Of a stretch of 64,000 bases of DNA, positions 33,906 through 45,180 are shown piece by piece (position 1 is the first letter of the stretch; the number at the start of each line of letters is the position of its first letter). Source of the stretch: Erinaceus europaeus. Lineage: Eukaryota > Chordata > Mammalia > Eulipotyphla > Erinaceidae. Location: positions 104,935,693 to 104,999,692 of the forward strand of contig NC_080166.1 of the NCBI RefSeq assembly GCF_950295315.1. Reading direction: 5' to 3'. A program made the position numbers and the translations under genes. The notes below the pieces were generated by a model. The model was not told the origin of the DNA, did not search any database, and was given only the letters and a program-made list of their open reading frames with translations.

Positions 33906-34118
33906 AGGGAGTCAGCTGGTGGCACAGCTGGTTCAGTGTCCAAGTTACAGTGCCTAAGAACCTGGGTTTGAGCCTCCTGACCCCACCTGCAGGGGGAAGA
34001 GCTTGACAAGTGGTGACACAGTGCTGCAGGTAACTCTTTCTTTCTCTCTCCCTATTTCCTCCTTCCTCTTGATTTCTGGCCTTCTCTAACCAATAAACAA
34101 ATAAAGATTATTAAAAAA
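33906..34118 (+). mobile_element. SINE-B copy
   Basis: GGGAGTCAGCTGGTGGCACAG, GGTTTGAGCCTCC, GACACAGTGCTGCAGG, a CT-rich core and CCAATAAACAAATAAAG tail. Confidence 0.84.
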
Positions 34119-34196
34119 CTAAAAAATCAAATAGTGTATCATTTCAAATGCATTTGCTTTGGAGATTCATGTTTTACTCAGATAACTATGAATTTT

Positions 34197-34476
34197 TTTA
34201 TATTTATTTTATTTATTTATTCCCTTTTGTTGCCGTTGTTGTTTTATTGTTCTAGTTATTATTGTTGTTGTCGTTGTTGGATAGGACAGAGAGAAATGGA
34301 GAGAGAAGGGGAAGACAGAGAGGAAGAGAGAAAGATAGACACCTGCAGACCTGCTTCACCGCCTGTGAAGCGACTCCCCGGCAGGTGGGGAGCCGGGGTT
34401 CGAATCGGGATCCTTATGCCGGTCCTTGTGCTTTGCGCCACCTGCGCTTAACCCGCTGCGCTATAGCCCGACTCCC
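34197..34476 (-). mobile_element. Near-consensus SINE-A with 15-bp target duplication
   Basis: A complete, little-diverged reversed copy ends CTGCGCTATAGCCCGACTCCC. ATAACTATGAATTTT at 34182-34196 and 34477-34491 is a perfect duplication. Intact CpGs in the head suggest recent insertion. The several frames over it are SINE translations. Confidence 0.95.
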
Positions 34477-34559
34477 ATAACTATGAATTTTAAATTACTT
34501 CTTTTTGAAGTCATGTCAATGTATTTCCTTCTTAAAATAAAGTTATCACAATTACACAC

Positions 34560-34780
34560 ACAAAAAAATGAACATCCAGACGTGTGTGGGTGTGGGTGTG
34601 TGTGGGGGGGGGTTATCTTTGGGGTCCTGGTGTATGATGGTGGGAAAGGATCAAGGTTGGGAGTGAAAATATTTTGTAGACACCTATCACAGGAAGACAA
34701 GAGGTTGTACTGCTATGTCAACAACTGGAATGTAATCTATGAACCACACGTGCCCCAATAAAAATTAAATAAAAACAGCT
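34560..34780 (+). mobile_element. Old L1 3' UTR remnant
   Basis: After a GT/G-rich run, GGTCCTGGTGTATGATGG, GACACCTATCACAGG and CTATGAACCACACGTGCCCC align with the old L1 3' end at 56220-56400. Overlapping frames on both strands have no domains. Confidence 0.62.
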
Positions 34781-35113
34781 AGTAAGCTCTAATTGCTAGC
34801 ATTAAATTAAAAAAACAAACATGATTGTGATTGTTCAAAAATAATTAAGTCAACATTAAAATATTATATGAGGACCCCATGTATTCTATATATTTTAGCA
34901 TCACTCAGATTTTAAAAGCAATCCATAAGTTTGAGGTTGAATATGCTAATATTATGACTTTTTGTCACATCAATTTATTGCTTTTCTTTCTGTGTCTCTG
35001 GGGTCTCACATGTAAATGACTTCATTATGCTAGTAAATATTTTCAGGAAAATAAGGGGGACAGAGAGAGAAGGAAAAATAAACCAGTCCTGGACTTTCTC
35101 CCTGATCTTTGAA
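34781..35113. other. Unassigned AT-rich sequence
   Basis: No gene or repeat is recognised. Confidence 0.45.
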
Positions 35114-35125
35114 TTCCTGCATGGT

Positions 35126-35435
35126 TTCTTTTTTTTTTTTGTTTGTAATTTTATTTATTTTCCCTTTTGTTGCCCTTGTTGTCTTTTTATTGTTGTTGTA
35201 GTTATTATTGTTGTTGTTACTGGTGTTGTCATTGTTGGATAGGACAGAGAGAAATGGAGAGAGGAGGTGAAGACAGAGAGAGGGAGAGAAAGACAGACAC
35301 CTGCAGCCCTGCTTCACCGCCTGTGAAGCAACTCCCCTGAAGGTGGGGAGCCTGGGGCTCGAACCGGGATCCTCACACCGGTCCTTGTGCTTTGCGCCAC
35401 CTGCGCTTAACCCGTCGCGCTACCACCAGGCTCCC
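35126..35435 (-). mobile_element. SINE-A with target duplication
   Basis: A complete reversed copy runs from a TTATTTATTTTCCC tail to CTTAACCCGTCGCGCTACC. TCCTGCATGGT at about 35115-35125 and 35436-35446 is an 11-bp target duplication. Confidence 0.93.
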
Positions 35436-35446
35436 TCCTGCATGGT

Positions 35447-36540
35447 CTCTAGTCTTAAATTTGGTTTGCATGCATGTCAGGAAAAGCATCTTGCCAGGTG
35501 AGTTTTCTCTTTTTTGCCTCCTTCTCTCTCTCTCTCTCCCCCTCTCTCCTCTAATACTTAGTATTTATGCTATGAATTTCTAAAATGTTACCCCCAAAAG
35601 GGTATTATTTCACCTAAAGTGAACAAGAAAAACAATTTATAGATCTTTTTATATGTTCTATCAACCAAAATAGTGTCTTACAATATAAAACAAGTTTCAC
35701 CCAAATGATCAGTATGGGAGCCCTACCTAGTATTCTCAATGATAACACATTAAAAATACTTTCTTTCTTTCATTTTTATTTTTTTATGGTTCTACTTTAT
35801 AAAGTACCTGAAAAACTGCTTATGTTAAGTAAAATTTATCTTTAGAAAAAATAACAACTAGGAAAAGCTTAAGAGAAAAAAAAATTATGCTATCAGAGAA
35901 CCACTGAAGCAACCAAAATTTAATGGGACAAAATTCTGGAGAAAGTGGCATCACAGAAAGATGAGCTGACATTCTGAATTGGCTTTTGCCTGTAGGGGTT
36001 TTGCTGACTCTAGGCATAAGTTAGGAGGCTGATGATTCAGGCAAAAGTTCTGGACAGAAAATGACTAGAAGAATCAGAGAAACCAGAAATGTGTGTGCTT
36101 GCATATAGATGTTTAGGCTCACAAGAGTTTGCATATCTTCATTTCAGGTACTCAAACTATGCACCTAATTTTAATTCACATAATTGGATGTGAATAATAA
36201 TAACAGGTCTTTAAATATGGCCATAACTTGATAGAATGATATCCCTTAAAATTCATATAATGAATATTTTAATTACCCAAGATATTACTATTTCAAATAT
36301 GATCAATGCATTATCAGTTAAAGTTTGCTTCCAAGCAGTCATGGGGTTCTACATTAACATACAACTCCAATAATTATTCATTTCTGTTTAGAACTATCAC
36401 AATGTTAGTAAAAACAATTAGAAAACATCTTATACAGATTAATATTGTTATCTGCATTACTATTATTATTGTGTTAGATTACTATTGATAGGAATACATT
36501 TTAAGACCAGCAAAACAGTCTACCAGGGAGGGTACCTATT
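35447..36540. other. AT-rich sequence, no gene recognised
   Basis: It includes a (TC)n run at about 35520-35540. The minus frame 35820-36017 is unrecognised. Confidence 0.5.
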
Positions 36541-36545
36541 TTTTT

Positions 36546-36760
36546 TAATTTTTATTTATAATGGAAATATTGACAAGACTATAGGATAAGAGAGGTACAT
36601 TTTCACACAATCCTCACCCCCAGAACTCTGTATCCAATCCCTCCTTTGATAGCTTCCCTGTTCTTTTTCCCTCTGGGAGTACTGATGGACCCAGGATCAT
36701 TATGGGGCACAAAAGGTGGGAGGTCTGGCTTCTGTAATTGCTTCCCTGCTGAACATAGGC
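36546..36760 (-). mobile_element. P-repeat, 5'-truncated copy
   Basis: It reads in reverse: TTATTTATAATGGAAATATTG tail side, then GATAGCTTCCCTGTTC, CCCTCTGGGAGTACTGATGG and GGTCTGGCTTCTGTAATTGC, matching the last ~200 bp of 47203-48280. Confidence 0.85.
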
Positions 36761-37055
36761 AGTACCTGACTTTTCATGTGCATGATCCAGTTTCAATTCC
36801 TGTGCCCACTGCAATGGGTGAAACTTCAGTCCTATGGTGATTTCCCCTCTCTCCCTTTGTCTTTTTTACTCTTTTAAAAATTTACTTTAATGAGACTGAT
36901 AAAGAGAGAAATATAGACTGAGGAAAGGAAAGAGAGAGAGAGAGAAACCAGAGCAGTGTTCAGCTCTGGCTTATGGTGGGAATTGAATCTGAGATCTCAG
37001 AGCCTCAGGCATGAAAATCGTTTACAGAAACATTATGCTTTCTCCCCAGTCCTGT
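36761..37055. mobile_element. Two old SINE fragments in opposite orientation
   Basis: 36761-36870 plus strand has GTGCATGATCCAGTTTCAATTCC. 36890-37055 minus strand has GAGCAGTGTTCAGCTCTGGC, GGGAATTGAATCTGAGATCTC and AACATTATGC, the SINE-C head reversed. Confidence 0.65.
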
Positions 37056-37107
37056 CTTTTTCTTTCTGCTTGAAAAAGTTGGCACTTGCAGTTAAGTACT
37101 GTCAGAC

Positions 37108-37158
37108 ACACACACATACAATTGTCACACACACACACAAATAATTGTCACACACACA
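37108..37158. repeat. Interrupted (CA)n repeat
   Basis: Three short CACACACA runs are separated by ATAATTGT-like spacers. Confidence 0.9.
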
Positions 37159-38615
37159 ATTGTATAGGTAAATCTCTAGAAAGATGAACATTGAATTACA
37201 GATTTCATAATTTTAATGATAATGACTGTGATAAAAACTTTTCCTTAATGATTTACTATAAAGGATTTTAAATATTTCTAGTTTTCATATGTTAGCTAGA
37301 TAATAATTGAACACTATTAGTTTTGATGTTCACCTTATTTGAACTGGATTATTAAAATTTGAATTTTTGTATACATATAGGAAATATGCCTACTGCTTAA
37401 AGAATCTCAACTTTCCTATTATTTTAGGTTTCCCCATTTGAATTGATTATATAAAACATACTTGTATCTTTAACTTATCTTAAGATTCTAGCCATGTAGA
37501 TGTGGAAATAAGGAGTCTGAATTATGAATTTATACAGTCTTAGGAGGATATGGAGAACACCTAATAAGTATATATAAAGTGAAACTTAGCAAATAGAAAT
37601 ATAAAATGAAGTTGAACAAAAGTAAGAGTGTGGAAGGATGTTCCCTTTTATAAAAAATGAAAAAATTCCAAATTAAGGTGAGTACATTTAAGCTGACAAC
37701 TTGATCAGTTTGCTCTTTCATTAACCTTTTATTTTTCCCTCACTGGAATATTCTATATATTGGACTCTTGGAAATGTCATGCCACATTTTTTTATATATT
37801 TGCATAGAAAAATACATCATGACTTTACCAGCAACTCACTACATTATACTATGTTTACCTGTGTGTACCTGTATATTTCTAAGTATATATAAACATATTT
37901 GTAAAGATGTGTATTTGTAATCTATTTTTTCTACCTCTATCATTGCATGCTTAGGATTTCTAAAACAATAATATTTCAGATTTTTGTTTGGGCCTTACTG
38001 TAGCTGTGCTTATATATTTATATAAGGTATGTGAAGAAGCAGTATACAGCACTCAGAAAAGAACAGTCTACACATGAGCTTGTTGTACAATGATATCCCA
38101 TCAACTATAAAATTGATGTATATTCTGATTATTTCTGTTTAAGCAATCTTCTATTTGCATTCCTTTTAATGTCATGTTCCTTTTCCTGCCATGGCCTTCC
38201 CATTTAAATACAGAAACATGCCTTTTGTTATTAATGCTTCTGGCAGTTAGAAAAAGCTCAATACTTTGATCCTACTCACATCATTTGCTTCTGATAGCTG
38301 TATTGTCTAGTCATTCTTTGGCTCGGGGACTAAACTTTGTATAAGTGCATTCAGCCAGTATTACCATTCAAAACTGTTCAGATTTTCCCAAGGGGTTATT
38401 TAAATATTTCTGCATCATGTTTATAAAAATCATTAAATAGGGCGTTATAATTAGTATATAGACAAACTAAATGTTTTCTCTTTAAGATATATGTTGATTG
38501 ATAACCATAAAATCAATTATTCAATATGTTTAACTCAATGAGTGTATAGTAAAATTGTAAGCTATATTAAGGAGAATATCCCTATAGCTAAGACAAGAGA
38601 AATAGGTAAGAATAT
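37159..38615. other. AT-rich sequence, no gene recognised
   Basis: About 1.45 kb without repeat heads or recognisable coding domains. Confidence 0.5.
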
Positions 38616-38618
38616 TTA

Positions 38619-38905
38619 GGGAGTCCGGCGGTAGCATAGCGGCTTAAGCTTACATGGCGCAAAGCTCAAGGACTGGCATAAGGATCCCAGTTCGAGCCCC
38701 CAGCTCCCAACCTTCAGGGGAGTCACTTCACAAGTGGTAAAGCAGGTCTGCAGGTGTCTATCTTTCTCTCCCTATCTTTGTCTTCCCCTCCTCTCTTCAT
38801 TTCTCTCTGTCCTATCTAAAAACAACAACATCAATAACAACAATAATAACTACAACAACAAAAAAAGAACAAAAGGGAAAATAAATATGAAAAATTTAAA
38901 AAGGA
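38619..38905 (+). mobile_element. SINE-A copy
   Basis: GGGAGTCCGGCGGTAGCATAG, AGTTCGAGCCCCC, core and AACAACATCAATAACAAC tail. Confidence 0.93.
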
Positions 38906-38944
38906 TATTTTAAAAAATCTATTTAAAAGCTGTCATTAAATTTT

Positions 38945-39105
38945 TCACAAGCAGTGAAGCAGACCTGCAGATGTCTGTCTTTCTCTCCCCCTTCTGTCTT
39001 CCCCTCCCCTCTCCATTTCTCTCTGTCGTATCTAACAACGACAACAACAATAATAACTACAACAATGAAAAACAACAAGGGCAACAAAAGGGAAATAAAT
39101 ACAAA
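38945..39105 (+). mobile_element. SINE-A, 5'-truncated, following another SINE-A
   Basis: It starts at CACAAGCAGTGAAGCAGACC and has only the core and CAACAACAATAATAAC tail. It is in the same orientation as the copy just upstream. Confidence 0.9.
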
Positions 39106-39638
39106 AAAAATCACTAATTCACTACTATTATTTTAAATGTAGGGAAATAAAACACAAGATTAGCTCCATTTGTGTTAATTTCATATATATCTCTATTCCT
39201 GGCAATTATGATATTTATGTCTTTTTCATATGAAAGTTACAGAAAACATATCACACTGATGTCACCACCATTTTATTTTCTTCCACTACCTGTCATATTA
39301 AATCAAAATTGGTTTCTTTTTAAAGTTGAAGTTATCAGAATCAGGTGGAATTTTTTCCCAAACCCCCAACCCCCAGAGAAAGAGCTAATGTACCCAGGCA
39401 AGTCGACATAGCTCTCACCTCATGGTTCTAAAGTTTATGGTTTATGTAAGTTTGATCTTAGTTGTGCAACATATTCAAGTGAAATAACAAAGCGACTGAG
39501 AACAAACTTTAATTTGTGGTTATGTTTGTTCCTTTGTTCCAGGGTTTCTAGCTGTAGATGCAAAGAAAGATATGCTGAAACACTATTCTGAAAGTTAAGG
39601 AGCACTGTAACTGGGGCTTTACCACCCACAACTGACTT
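39106..39638. other. Sequence without recognised gene
   Basis: The 79-codon plus frame 39172-39411 has no domain I recognise. No repeat is identified. Confidence 0.4.
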
Positions 39639-39639
39639 T

Positions 39640-39790
39640 TTCAAATAGAAAGACAGAGATGAAGCCAAAGACAGAGAGACAGAGAAAGACAGGGAACAAC
39701 ACAAGAGTACCAAATATTCCTCCTAGTGCAGTCGGGGCAAGTTTAAACCTGAGTCCACATGCCCTCTTAGGTGAACTATTTTGCAAGCAT
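39640..39790 (-). mobile_element. Old SINE fragment
   Basis: CAAATAGAAAGACAGAGATG, AACCTGAGTCCACATGCCC and GTGAACTATTTTGC are the reversed tail, B-box region and head of an old tRNA-type SINE. Confidence 0.6.
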
Positions 39791-40369
39791 GATGATTTTA
39801 ATATAAGTATAATAAAATATAACATTTTGTAAAAATTATTTATAATTTAAAATATATCTTTAGTGAAATCTTGCATTGTTTTCTTATGTTCTCATCATAG
39901 TTTGTTTATAGAAGAACCCATATTCCCAAGTATATATTGAAGTTATGTCTATAGATGACCGCACTGTGAGTGTAGTTTTAGGAATCAATTCAAGTATAAT
40001 TGTCATTCAAACTTATTAACTAGCTATTTTTGACAAGAAAAAAAGGGTTCTGAGTAAAAGGTCCTGAATATGGGCTGATTTTTTGAGAAATGTATCATGT
40101 TATCATGCATACATTTTTATTTTTCCTAAAGTAAGAGTATTCACAAAATCTTGTATGGATGTCAATTCTAGGTGACAGTTTTTAACTTTAGCAGACAGAC
40201 AAGTTTTCTAGCATGCTAATAATCCTATTGTGAAACATCATACAGAAATAAAACATGTTACCAAAATTAGTCCAAGTCTCAAATAATTGGAGTTTGGGTG
40301 AAGAATAGAGAGAAAAACAGCCTGGTAGACAAAATACATTTAAAAAATCAAATTAAATTAGAGGAAATA
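39791..40369. other. AT-rich sequence, no gene recognised
   Basis: No gene or repeat is recognised. Confidence 0.5.
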
Positions 40370-40620
40370 ACAATGTTGGTTAAGACTCTGACGAAAAAGG
40401 AAATGTGGTATGCCTTAGGTGGGAATCTGAACTGGTGCAGACCCTAGGAGAAACAGTTTGGAGAAGGCTGGCAAAAAGAGATTGTATGGCTTGGGACAGA
40501 ACGGATAGGACTGGAAGTGATGGTGCTAAATGTAATAAGATGTAAAAGACTACTACCTGGTACGTCACTCACATATAGAATGGAGATGAATAAGCAAATA
40601 AATTTGGGTGTAAAAAAATG
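40370..40620 (+). mobile_element. Old L1 fragment
   Basis: GGTGGGAATCTGAACTGGTGCAG, GGACAGAACGGATAGGACTGG and ACTACCTGGTACGTCACTC correspond to the ORF2 C-terminal and 3' region of L1, with internal deletion. Confidence 0.62.
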
Positions 40621-40625
40621 TATTG

Positions 40626-40952
40626 ATGGGGGGTTTGGGCGGTAGCACAATAGGCTAAGTGCACAGGGCGCAAAGTGCTAGGATTGGCTTAAGGATCCCA
40701 GTATGAGCCCCCAGCTCCCCACCTGCAGGAGAGTCACTTCACAAGCAGTGAAAACAGTCTGCAGGTGTCTTTCTCTCCCCCCTCTGTCTTCCCCTCCTGT
40801 CTGGATTTCTCTCTGTCCTATCCAAAAACGACAACAATAATAATAACAACAAAAAACGATAAGCAAAGGCACAAAAAGGGAAAAATAGCCTCCAGGAGCA
40901 GTGGATTCGTAGTGCAGGCACCAAGCCCCAGTGATAACCCTGGAGAAAAAAA
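40626..40952 (+). mobile_element. SINE-A with 3' extension
   Basis: GGGGTTTGGGCGGTAGCACAATAGG head, core, then extension GCCTCCAGG (40888-40896) to CCCTGGAG (40938-40945). AAAAAAATGTA on both sides may be the target duplication. Confidence 0.9.
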
Positions 40953-40957
40953 AAATG

Positions 40958-41160
40958 TAGCAATGGGAGGACTGGGTGATGCTGCACATGTTACAGTGTG
41001 CAAGGACCTTAGATGGAGGCCCCAGTCCCCACCTACAGGGGGAAAGTTTCACAAGTGGGGAAGCATTGTTACAGTTCTTTCTCAGTCTCTCTCCCTATCA
41101 TTCGCTTCCCTCTCAATTTCTGGCTATCTCTATGGCATAAATCAGTAAAGAAAAAATGTT
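40958..41160 (+). mobile_element. SINE-B copy adjoining a SINE-A
   Basis: GGGAGGACTGGGTGATGC, CAAGGACCTTAGATGG, GGGAAGCATTGTTACAG, a CT-rich core, and CATAAATCAGTAAAG tail. Confidence 0.8.
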
Positions 41161-41194
41161 TTGAAAAATGTGTTGACTATATAGTCCATAAATT

Positions 41195-41405
41195 CTTTAT
41201 CGACTTTGTTAATGGCTACTTAGGCTGCTTCCATACTCTGCCTATTGTAAACAATACAATTTTGAACACAGAGGTGAAATGACTATATCCTTTTCAGACT
41301 AGTGTTTTTATGTGTTTTGGGTATATGACTAGCCATGGTATTGCAGGATCATGAGGTATTTCCACTTTTATTTGTCTAAGATCTCTCCAGACTATTTGTT
41401 TGCTT
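41195..41405 (-). mobile_element. Old L1 fragment
   Basis: GGCTGCTTCCATACTCTGCCTATTG and GCCATGGTATTGCAGGATCATG match the reversed ORF2 C-terminal region. Confidence 0.7.
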
Positions 41406-41627
41406 ATTTGTTTTTTAGACAAAGACAAATCGCCTCAGACTTTCTGAGAACTACAGTGGCTACCAAAGAGGAGGGCAGTGGACTTTAGTGGTGAGTGTAC
41501 TAACTTACAAACACTATGTATAGGTGAGAAACTATAATCCTGAAATCATAAAATTTGTCAATAACAGTTAAGTCATATACAGATATGTAGTCAAATTAAA
41601 TAATCTGTAAAGCTAAACAGAGAAAGT

Positions 41628-41885
41628 GGGGCAGGCTGGGTGGTAGTATACTTGCTTGAACACACATTGCCATGCACAAGGACCTGCGTGGAGCCCCTAC
41701 TTCCCACCTAAAAGGAAAAACTTTATGAAGCAGGTCTGCAGGTGTCTCTTTTACTCTCTATCTCTAAAACCTCCCTCTCCTCTTCACTTATCTCTGCCCT
41801 AACAAATAATATAGAAAAAAAAAAAGCCCCAGAAGCAGTGAATTCATCATGTAGTTACAGAACCCTAGCAATAACCCTGGTGGAA
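41628..41885 (+). mobile_element. SINE-B with 3' extension
   Basis: GGCAGGCTGGGTGGTAGTATACTTGC head, GAAGCAGGTCTGCAGG core, then GCCCCAGAAGCAGTGAATTC and AGCAATAACCCTGG from the extension. The frame 41742-42065 is mostly repeat. Confidence 0.8.
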
Positions 41886-42387
41886 AGACAGAGAGGAGAT
41901 AAGAGAAAGGAGAGAGAGAGGATATATTTTAAAAGCACTCGCTGGACCTTTTACTATTGGCCTATTGAGCCATCAAGAAAGGGAAGAGTAAAGACACCAC
42001 TTTTGGGTGAAGAGACAGTATATCATTTTGTTTGTTTCAATCGGTGGTGTGACAAGTTAAAATAAAATAAAATAAAAAGAGAGAAAGTAGATTTTTTTTT
42101 GAAATTCTATGTTATATATTTTCATTTGGAAAGGGTAATGCAATTAAATTTTAATGAATTAACAAGTCTACTTCTTTATCTGATTATGCATTTACTTTTG
42201 TTCTGCTTATTATGTACCAGGTTATCTTATAGGTATTTTAAACATACTATGATACATCTTTAACTCTAGCCCTGCATGGAAGGTAACGTGAAATTAAATA
42301 AAGAAGAAAAAAAAAACTAATTACTAAGGAAGAAATTAATCTTTTCAAACATTATTAGATCTAGTAGGTGGTAGGTGCATAAATATA
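41886..42387. other. Unassigned AT-rich sequence
   Basis: It has an (AAAAT)n patch near 42060-42080. No gene is recognised. Confidence 0.45.
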
Positions 42388-45180
42388 TTTTTTAATTTCT
42401 TTATTGGGGAATTAATGTTTTACCTTCAACAGTAAATACAATAGTTTGTACGTGCATAATATTTCTAAGTTTTCAATATAAAAATACAACCCCCACTAGG
42501 TCCCCTGCCATCCTTTTTGAACCTGTCTTCTCCCCGACCAACTACAGAGTATTTTACTTTGGTACAATACGACAATTCCAGTTCAGTTTCTATTTCGGTT
42601 TTCTCTTCTGATCTTGTTTTCAACTTCTGCCTGAAAGTGAGATCATAGCATATTCATCCTTCTGTTTCTGACTTATTTCACTTAACACAAATGTTTCAAG
42701 GTCCATCCAAGACCAGCTGAAAGTACTGAAGTCATCATTTTTTATAGCTGAGTAGTATTCCATTGTGTATATAGACCACAACTTGTTCAGCCACTCATCT
42801 GTTGTTGGGCACCTGGTTGCTTCCAGGTTTTGGCTACTACAAATTGTTCTGCTAAGAACATATGTGTACACAGATCTTTTTGTATGGGTGTGTTGAGTTC
42901 TGTTGAATATATCCTCAGGAGAGGAATTGTAGGATCATAAGGTATGTCCATTTCTAACCTTCTGAGAGTTCTCCACAGATGTTGGACCTATTTACATTCC
43001 CACCAGCAATTCAGGAGGGTTCCTTTGAACCCAAGACCCCTCCAGCATTTGTTGCTGTTACCTTTTCTGATGTATGACATTCTCATAGCAGTGAAGTGGT
43101 ATCTCATTGTTGTCTTTATTTGCATTTCTCTGACAATCCAAGACTTGGAGCATTTTTTCATGTGTTTCTCAGCCTTTTGGATCTCTTCTGTGGTGAATAT
43201 TCTGTCCATGTCCTCTCCTCATTTTTGGATGGGGTTGTTTTCTTGTTGTTGAGTTTAGCAAGCTCTTTATATATTCCGGTTATTAGTCTCTTGTCTAATG
43301 TATGGCATGTAAAGATATTCTCCCATTCTGTGAGGAGTCTCTTGGTTTGGGTAGTGGTTTCTTTTGCTGTGCAGAAGCTTTTTAACTTTATGTAGACCCA
43401 TAGATTTATGCTTGTCTTAGTCTTCTTTGTAACTGGATTCATTTCATTGAAGATATCTTTAAAATTTATGCAGAAATGATTTCTGTTAATATTTTTCTCT
43501 AAGTATCTGATAGTTTCTGGTCTTAAATCCAAGTCCTTGAACTACTTGGAATTTACTTTTGTGTTTGGTGAAATATAGTGGTTCACTTTCATTCTTCTGC
43601 ATGTTTCAACCCATTTTTCCAACACCATTTGTTGAAGAGACTCTGTTTTCCCCATTTAATAGTCTGGGCACCTTTGTCAAAGATTAGATGTCCATAGGTG
43701 TGGGGGCTTACTTCTGGGTTCTTAATTCTACTCCACTGGTCAGTGTGTCTATTCATGTTCCAGTAACAAACACCTTTGATGACAACGGCACTATAATACA
43801 ATTTGAGATCTAGGAGTGAGATGCCTCCAGTTGTTATTTCTTCTTAAGATTATTTTGGCAATTCTAGATCTTTTCTGGTTCCAGATAAACATCTGTAGCA
43901 TTTGTTCTATTCTCCTAAAAAAGTGTGTTGGGATCTTGATGGGGATAGCATTAAATTTGTAGATGGCTCTGGGTAGTATATTCATTTTGATGATGTTAGT
44001 TCTTCCAACCCATGAACATCTTTCCACTTTTTTGTGTCTTTTGCAATTTCCTTGAGTATTGACTCATAACTTTCAGTATACAAGTCTTTCACTTCTTTGG
44101 TTAGGTTTATTCCTAGATATTTTATTGTTTTTGTTGCTATAGTAAAAGGAACTGATTTCCAGATTTCAACTTCTTCTAACATTGTTTGTATAAAGTAATG
44201 CCACTGATTTTTTGAATGTTAATTTTGTAGCCTGACACCTTACTATATTGCCTGATGATTTCCAAAAGATAATTGCTGGATTCCTTAGGTTTTTCTATGT
44301 ATACTATCATGTCATCTGCAAACAGGGAGAATTTGACTTCTTCTCTTCCAATCTGTATCCCTTTAATTCCTTCCTCCTGTCTGACTGCTATGGCAAGAAC
44401 TTCCAACACTATGTTGAATAGTAATGGTGATAGTGGGCAGCCCTGTCTAGTACCTGATCTGCGGGTAAATGCTTCCAGTTTTTCTTGAGTATGATATTGG
44501 CTGTAGGTTTGCTATAAAGACTCCACTATCTTCAGGAATTTTTCATCTATTCCCATTTTTTGTAGTGTTTTCATCATAAAGGGATGTTGTATTTTGTCAA
44601 AGGCTTTCTCTGCATCTATTGATATGACCATGTGGTTTTCAGTCTTGTTTTTGTTGATGTGGTTGATCAGGTTGATTGATTTACATATATTAAACCAACC
44701 TTGCATCCCTGGGATAAACCCCACTTAGTTATGATGAACAATCTTTTTAATATACCACTGTATCAAGTTGGCTAGAATTTTGTTCAATATTTTAGCATCT
44801 ATGTTCATCAGATATATTGGTCTATAGTTTTCTTTTTTGGTTGTGTCCCTGTCTGCTTTTGGTATCAAAGTGACGCGTCCCTGTCTGCTTTTGGTATCAA
44901 AGTGATGCTGGCTTCATAGAAGCTGGAAGGGAGTATTGCAGTGTCTTCAATCTTATGGAAGACTTTTAAAAGTAGAGGTATTAGTTCTTCTTTGAAGGTT
45001 TTGTAGAGTTCATTTGTAAAACCATCTGGTCCAGGACTTTTATTTTTGGGAAGATTTTTGATAACTGTTTCAATTTCGTTAGCTGTGATGGGCCTATTCA
45101 TGTTATCTAGTTCCTTTTTACTTAATTTTGGAAGTGCATAGGTATTTAGGAAATCGTCCATTTCTTACAGGTTCTCTAGT
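42388..45180 (-). mobile_element. Long 5'-truncated L1
   Basis: About 2.8 kb of L1 in reverse: 3' UTR (TTTAATTTCTTTATTGGGG) at 42388-42640, then ORF2 back to the start of the reverse transcriptase near 45180, next to a T-run at 45189. Endonuclease, ORF1 and 5' UTR are missing. It shares its 3' UTR type with 14174-15150. Confidence 0.93.
42620..45161 (-). pseudogene. L1 ORF2 remnant (reverse transcriptase to C-terminus), broken
   Basis: Pieces occur in order on the minus strand. The segment at 44865-45161 has the [13 protein letters not shown] fingers motif and [10 protein letters not shown]. 44512-44724 has [12 protein letters not shown] and [10 protein letters not shown]. 44176-44409 has catalytic FADD (44311-44322). 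Then come thumb and connection pieces (43589-44182), 43158-43532, 42988-43209 and the C-terminus ending ISLSGRS (42620-42871). At least five frameshifts or stops separate them, so no ORF2 protein can be made. A 32-bp tandem duplication lies at 44845-44905. Confidence 0.9.

Noticed and set aside
34134..34480. Several frames of 60-105 codons with basic, Arg-rich sequence
   Set aside because: Near-identical peptides appear at 30138, 21697, 51851 and elsewhere because they are all translated SINE-A.
42944..43395. Overlapping ~100-codon plus-strand frames
   Set aside because: Antisense of the minus-strand L1 ORF2 C-terminal region.
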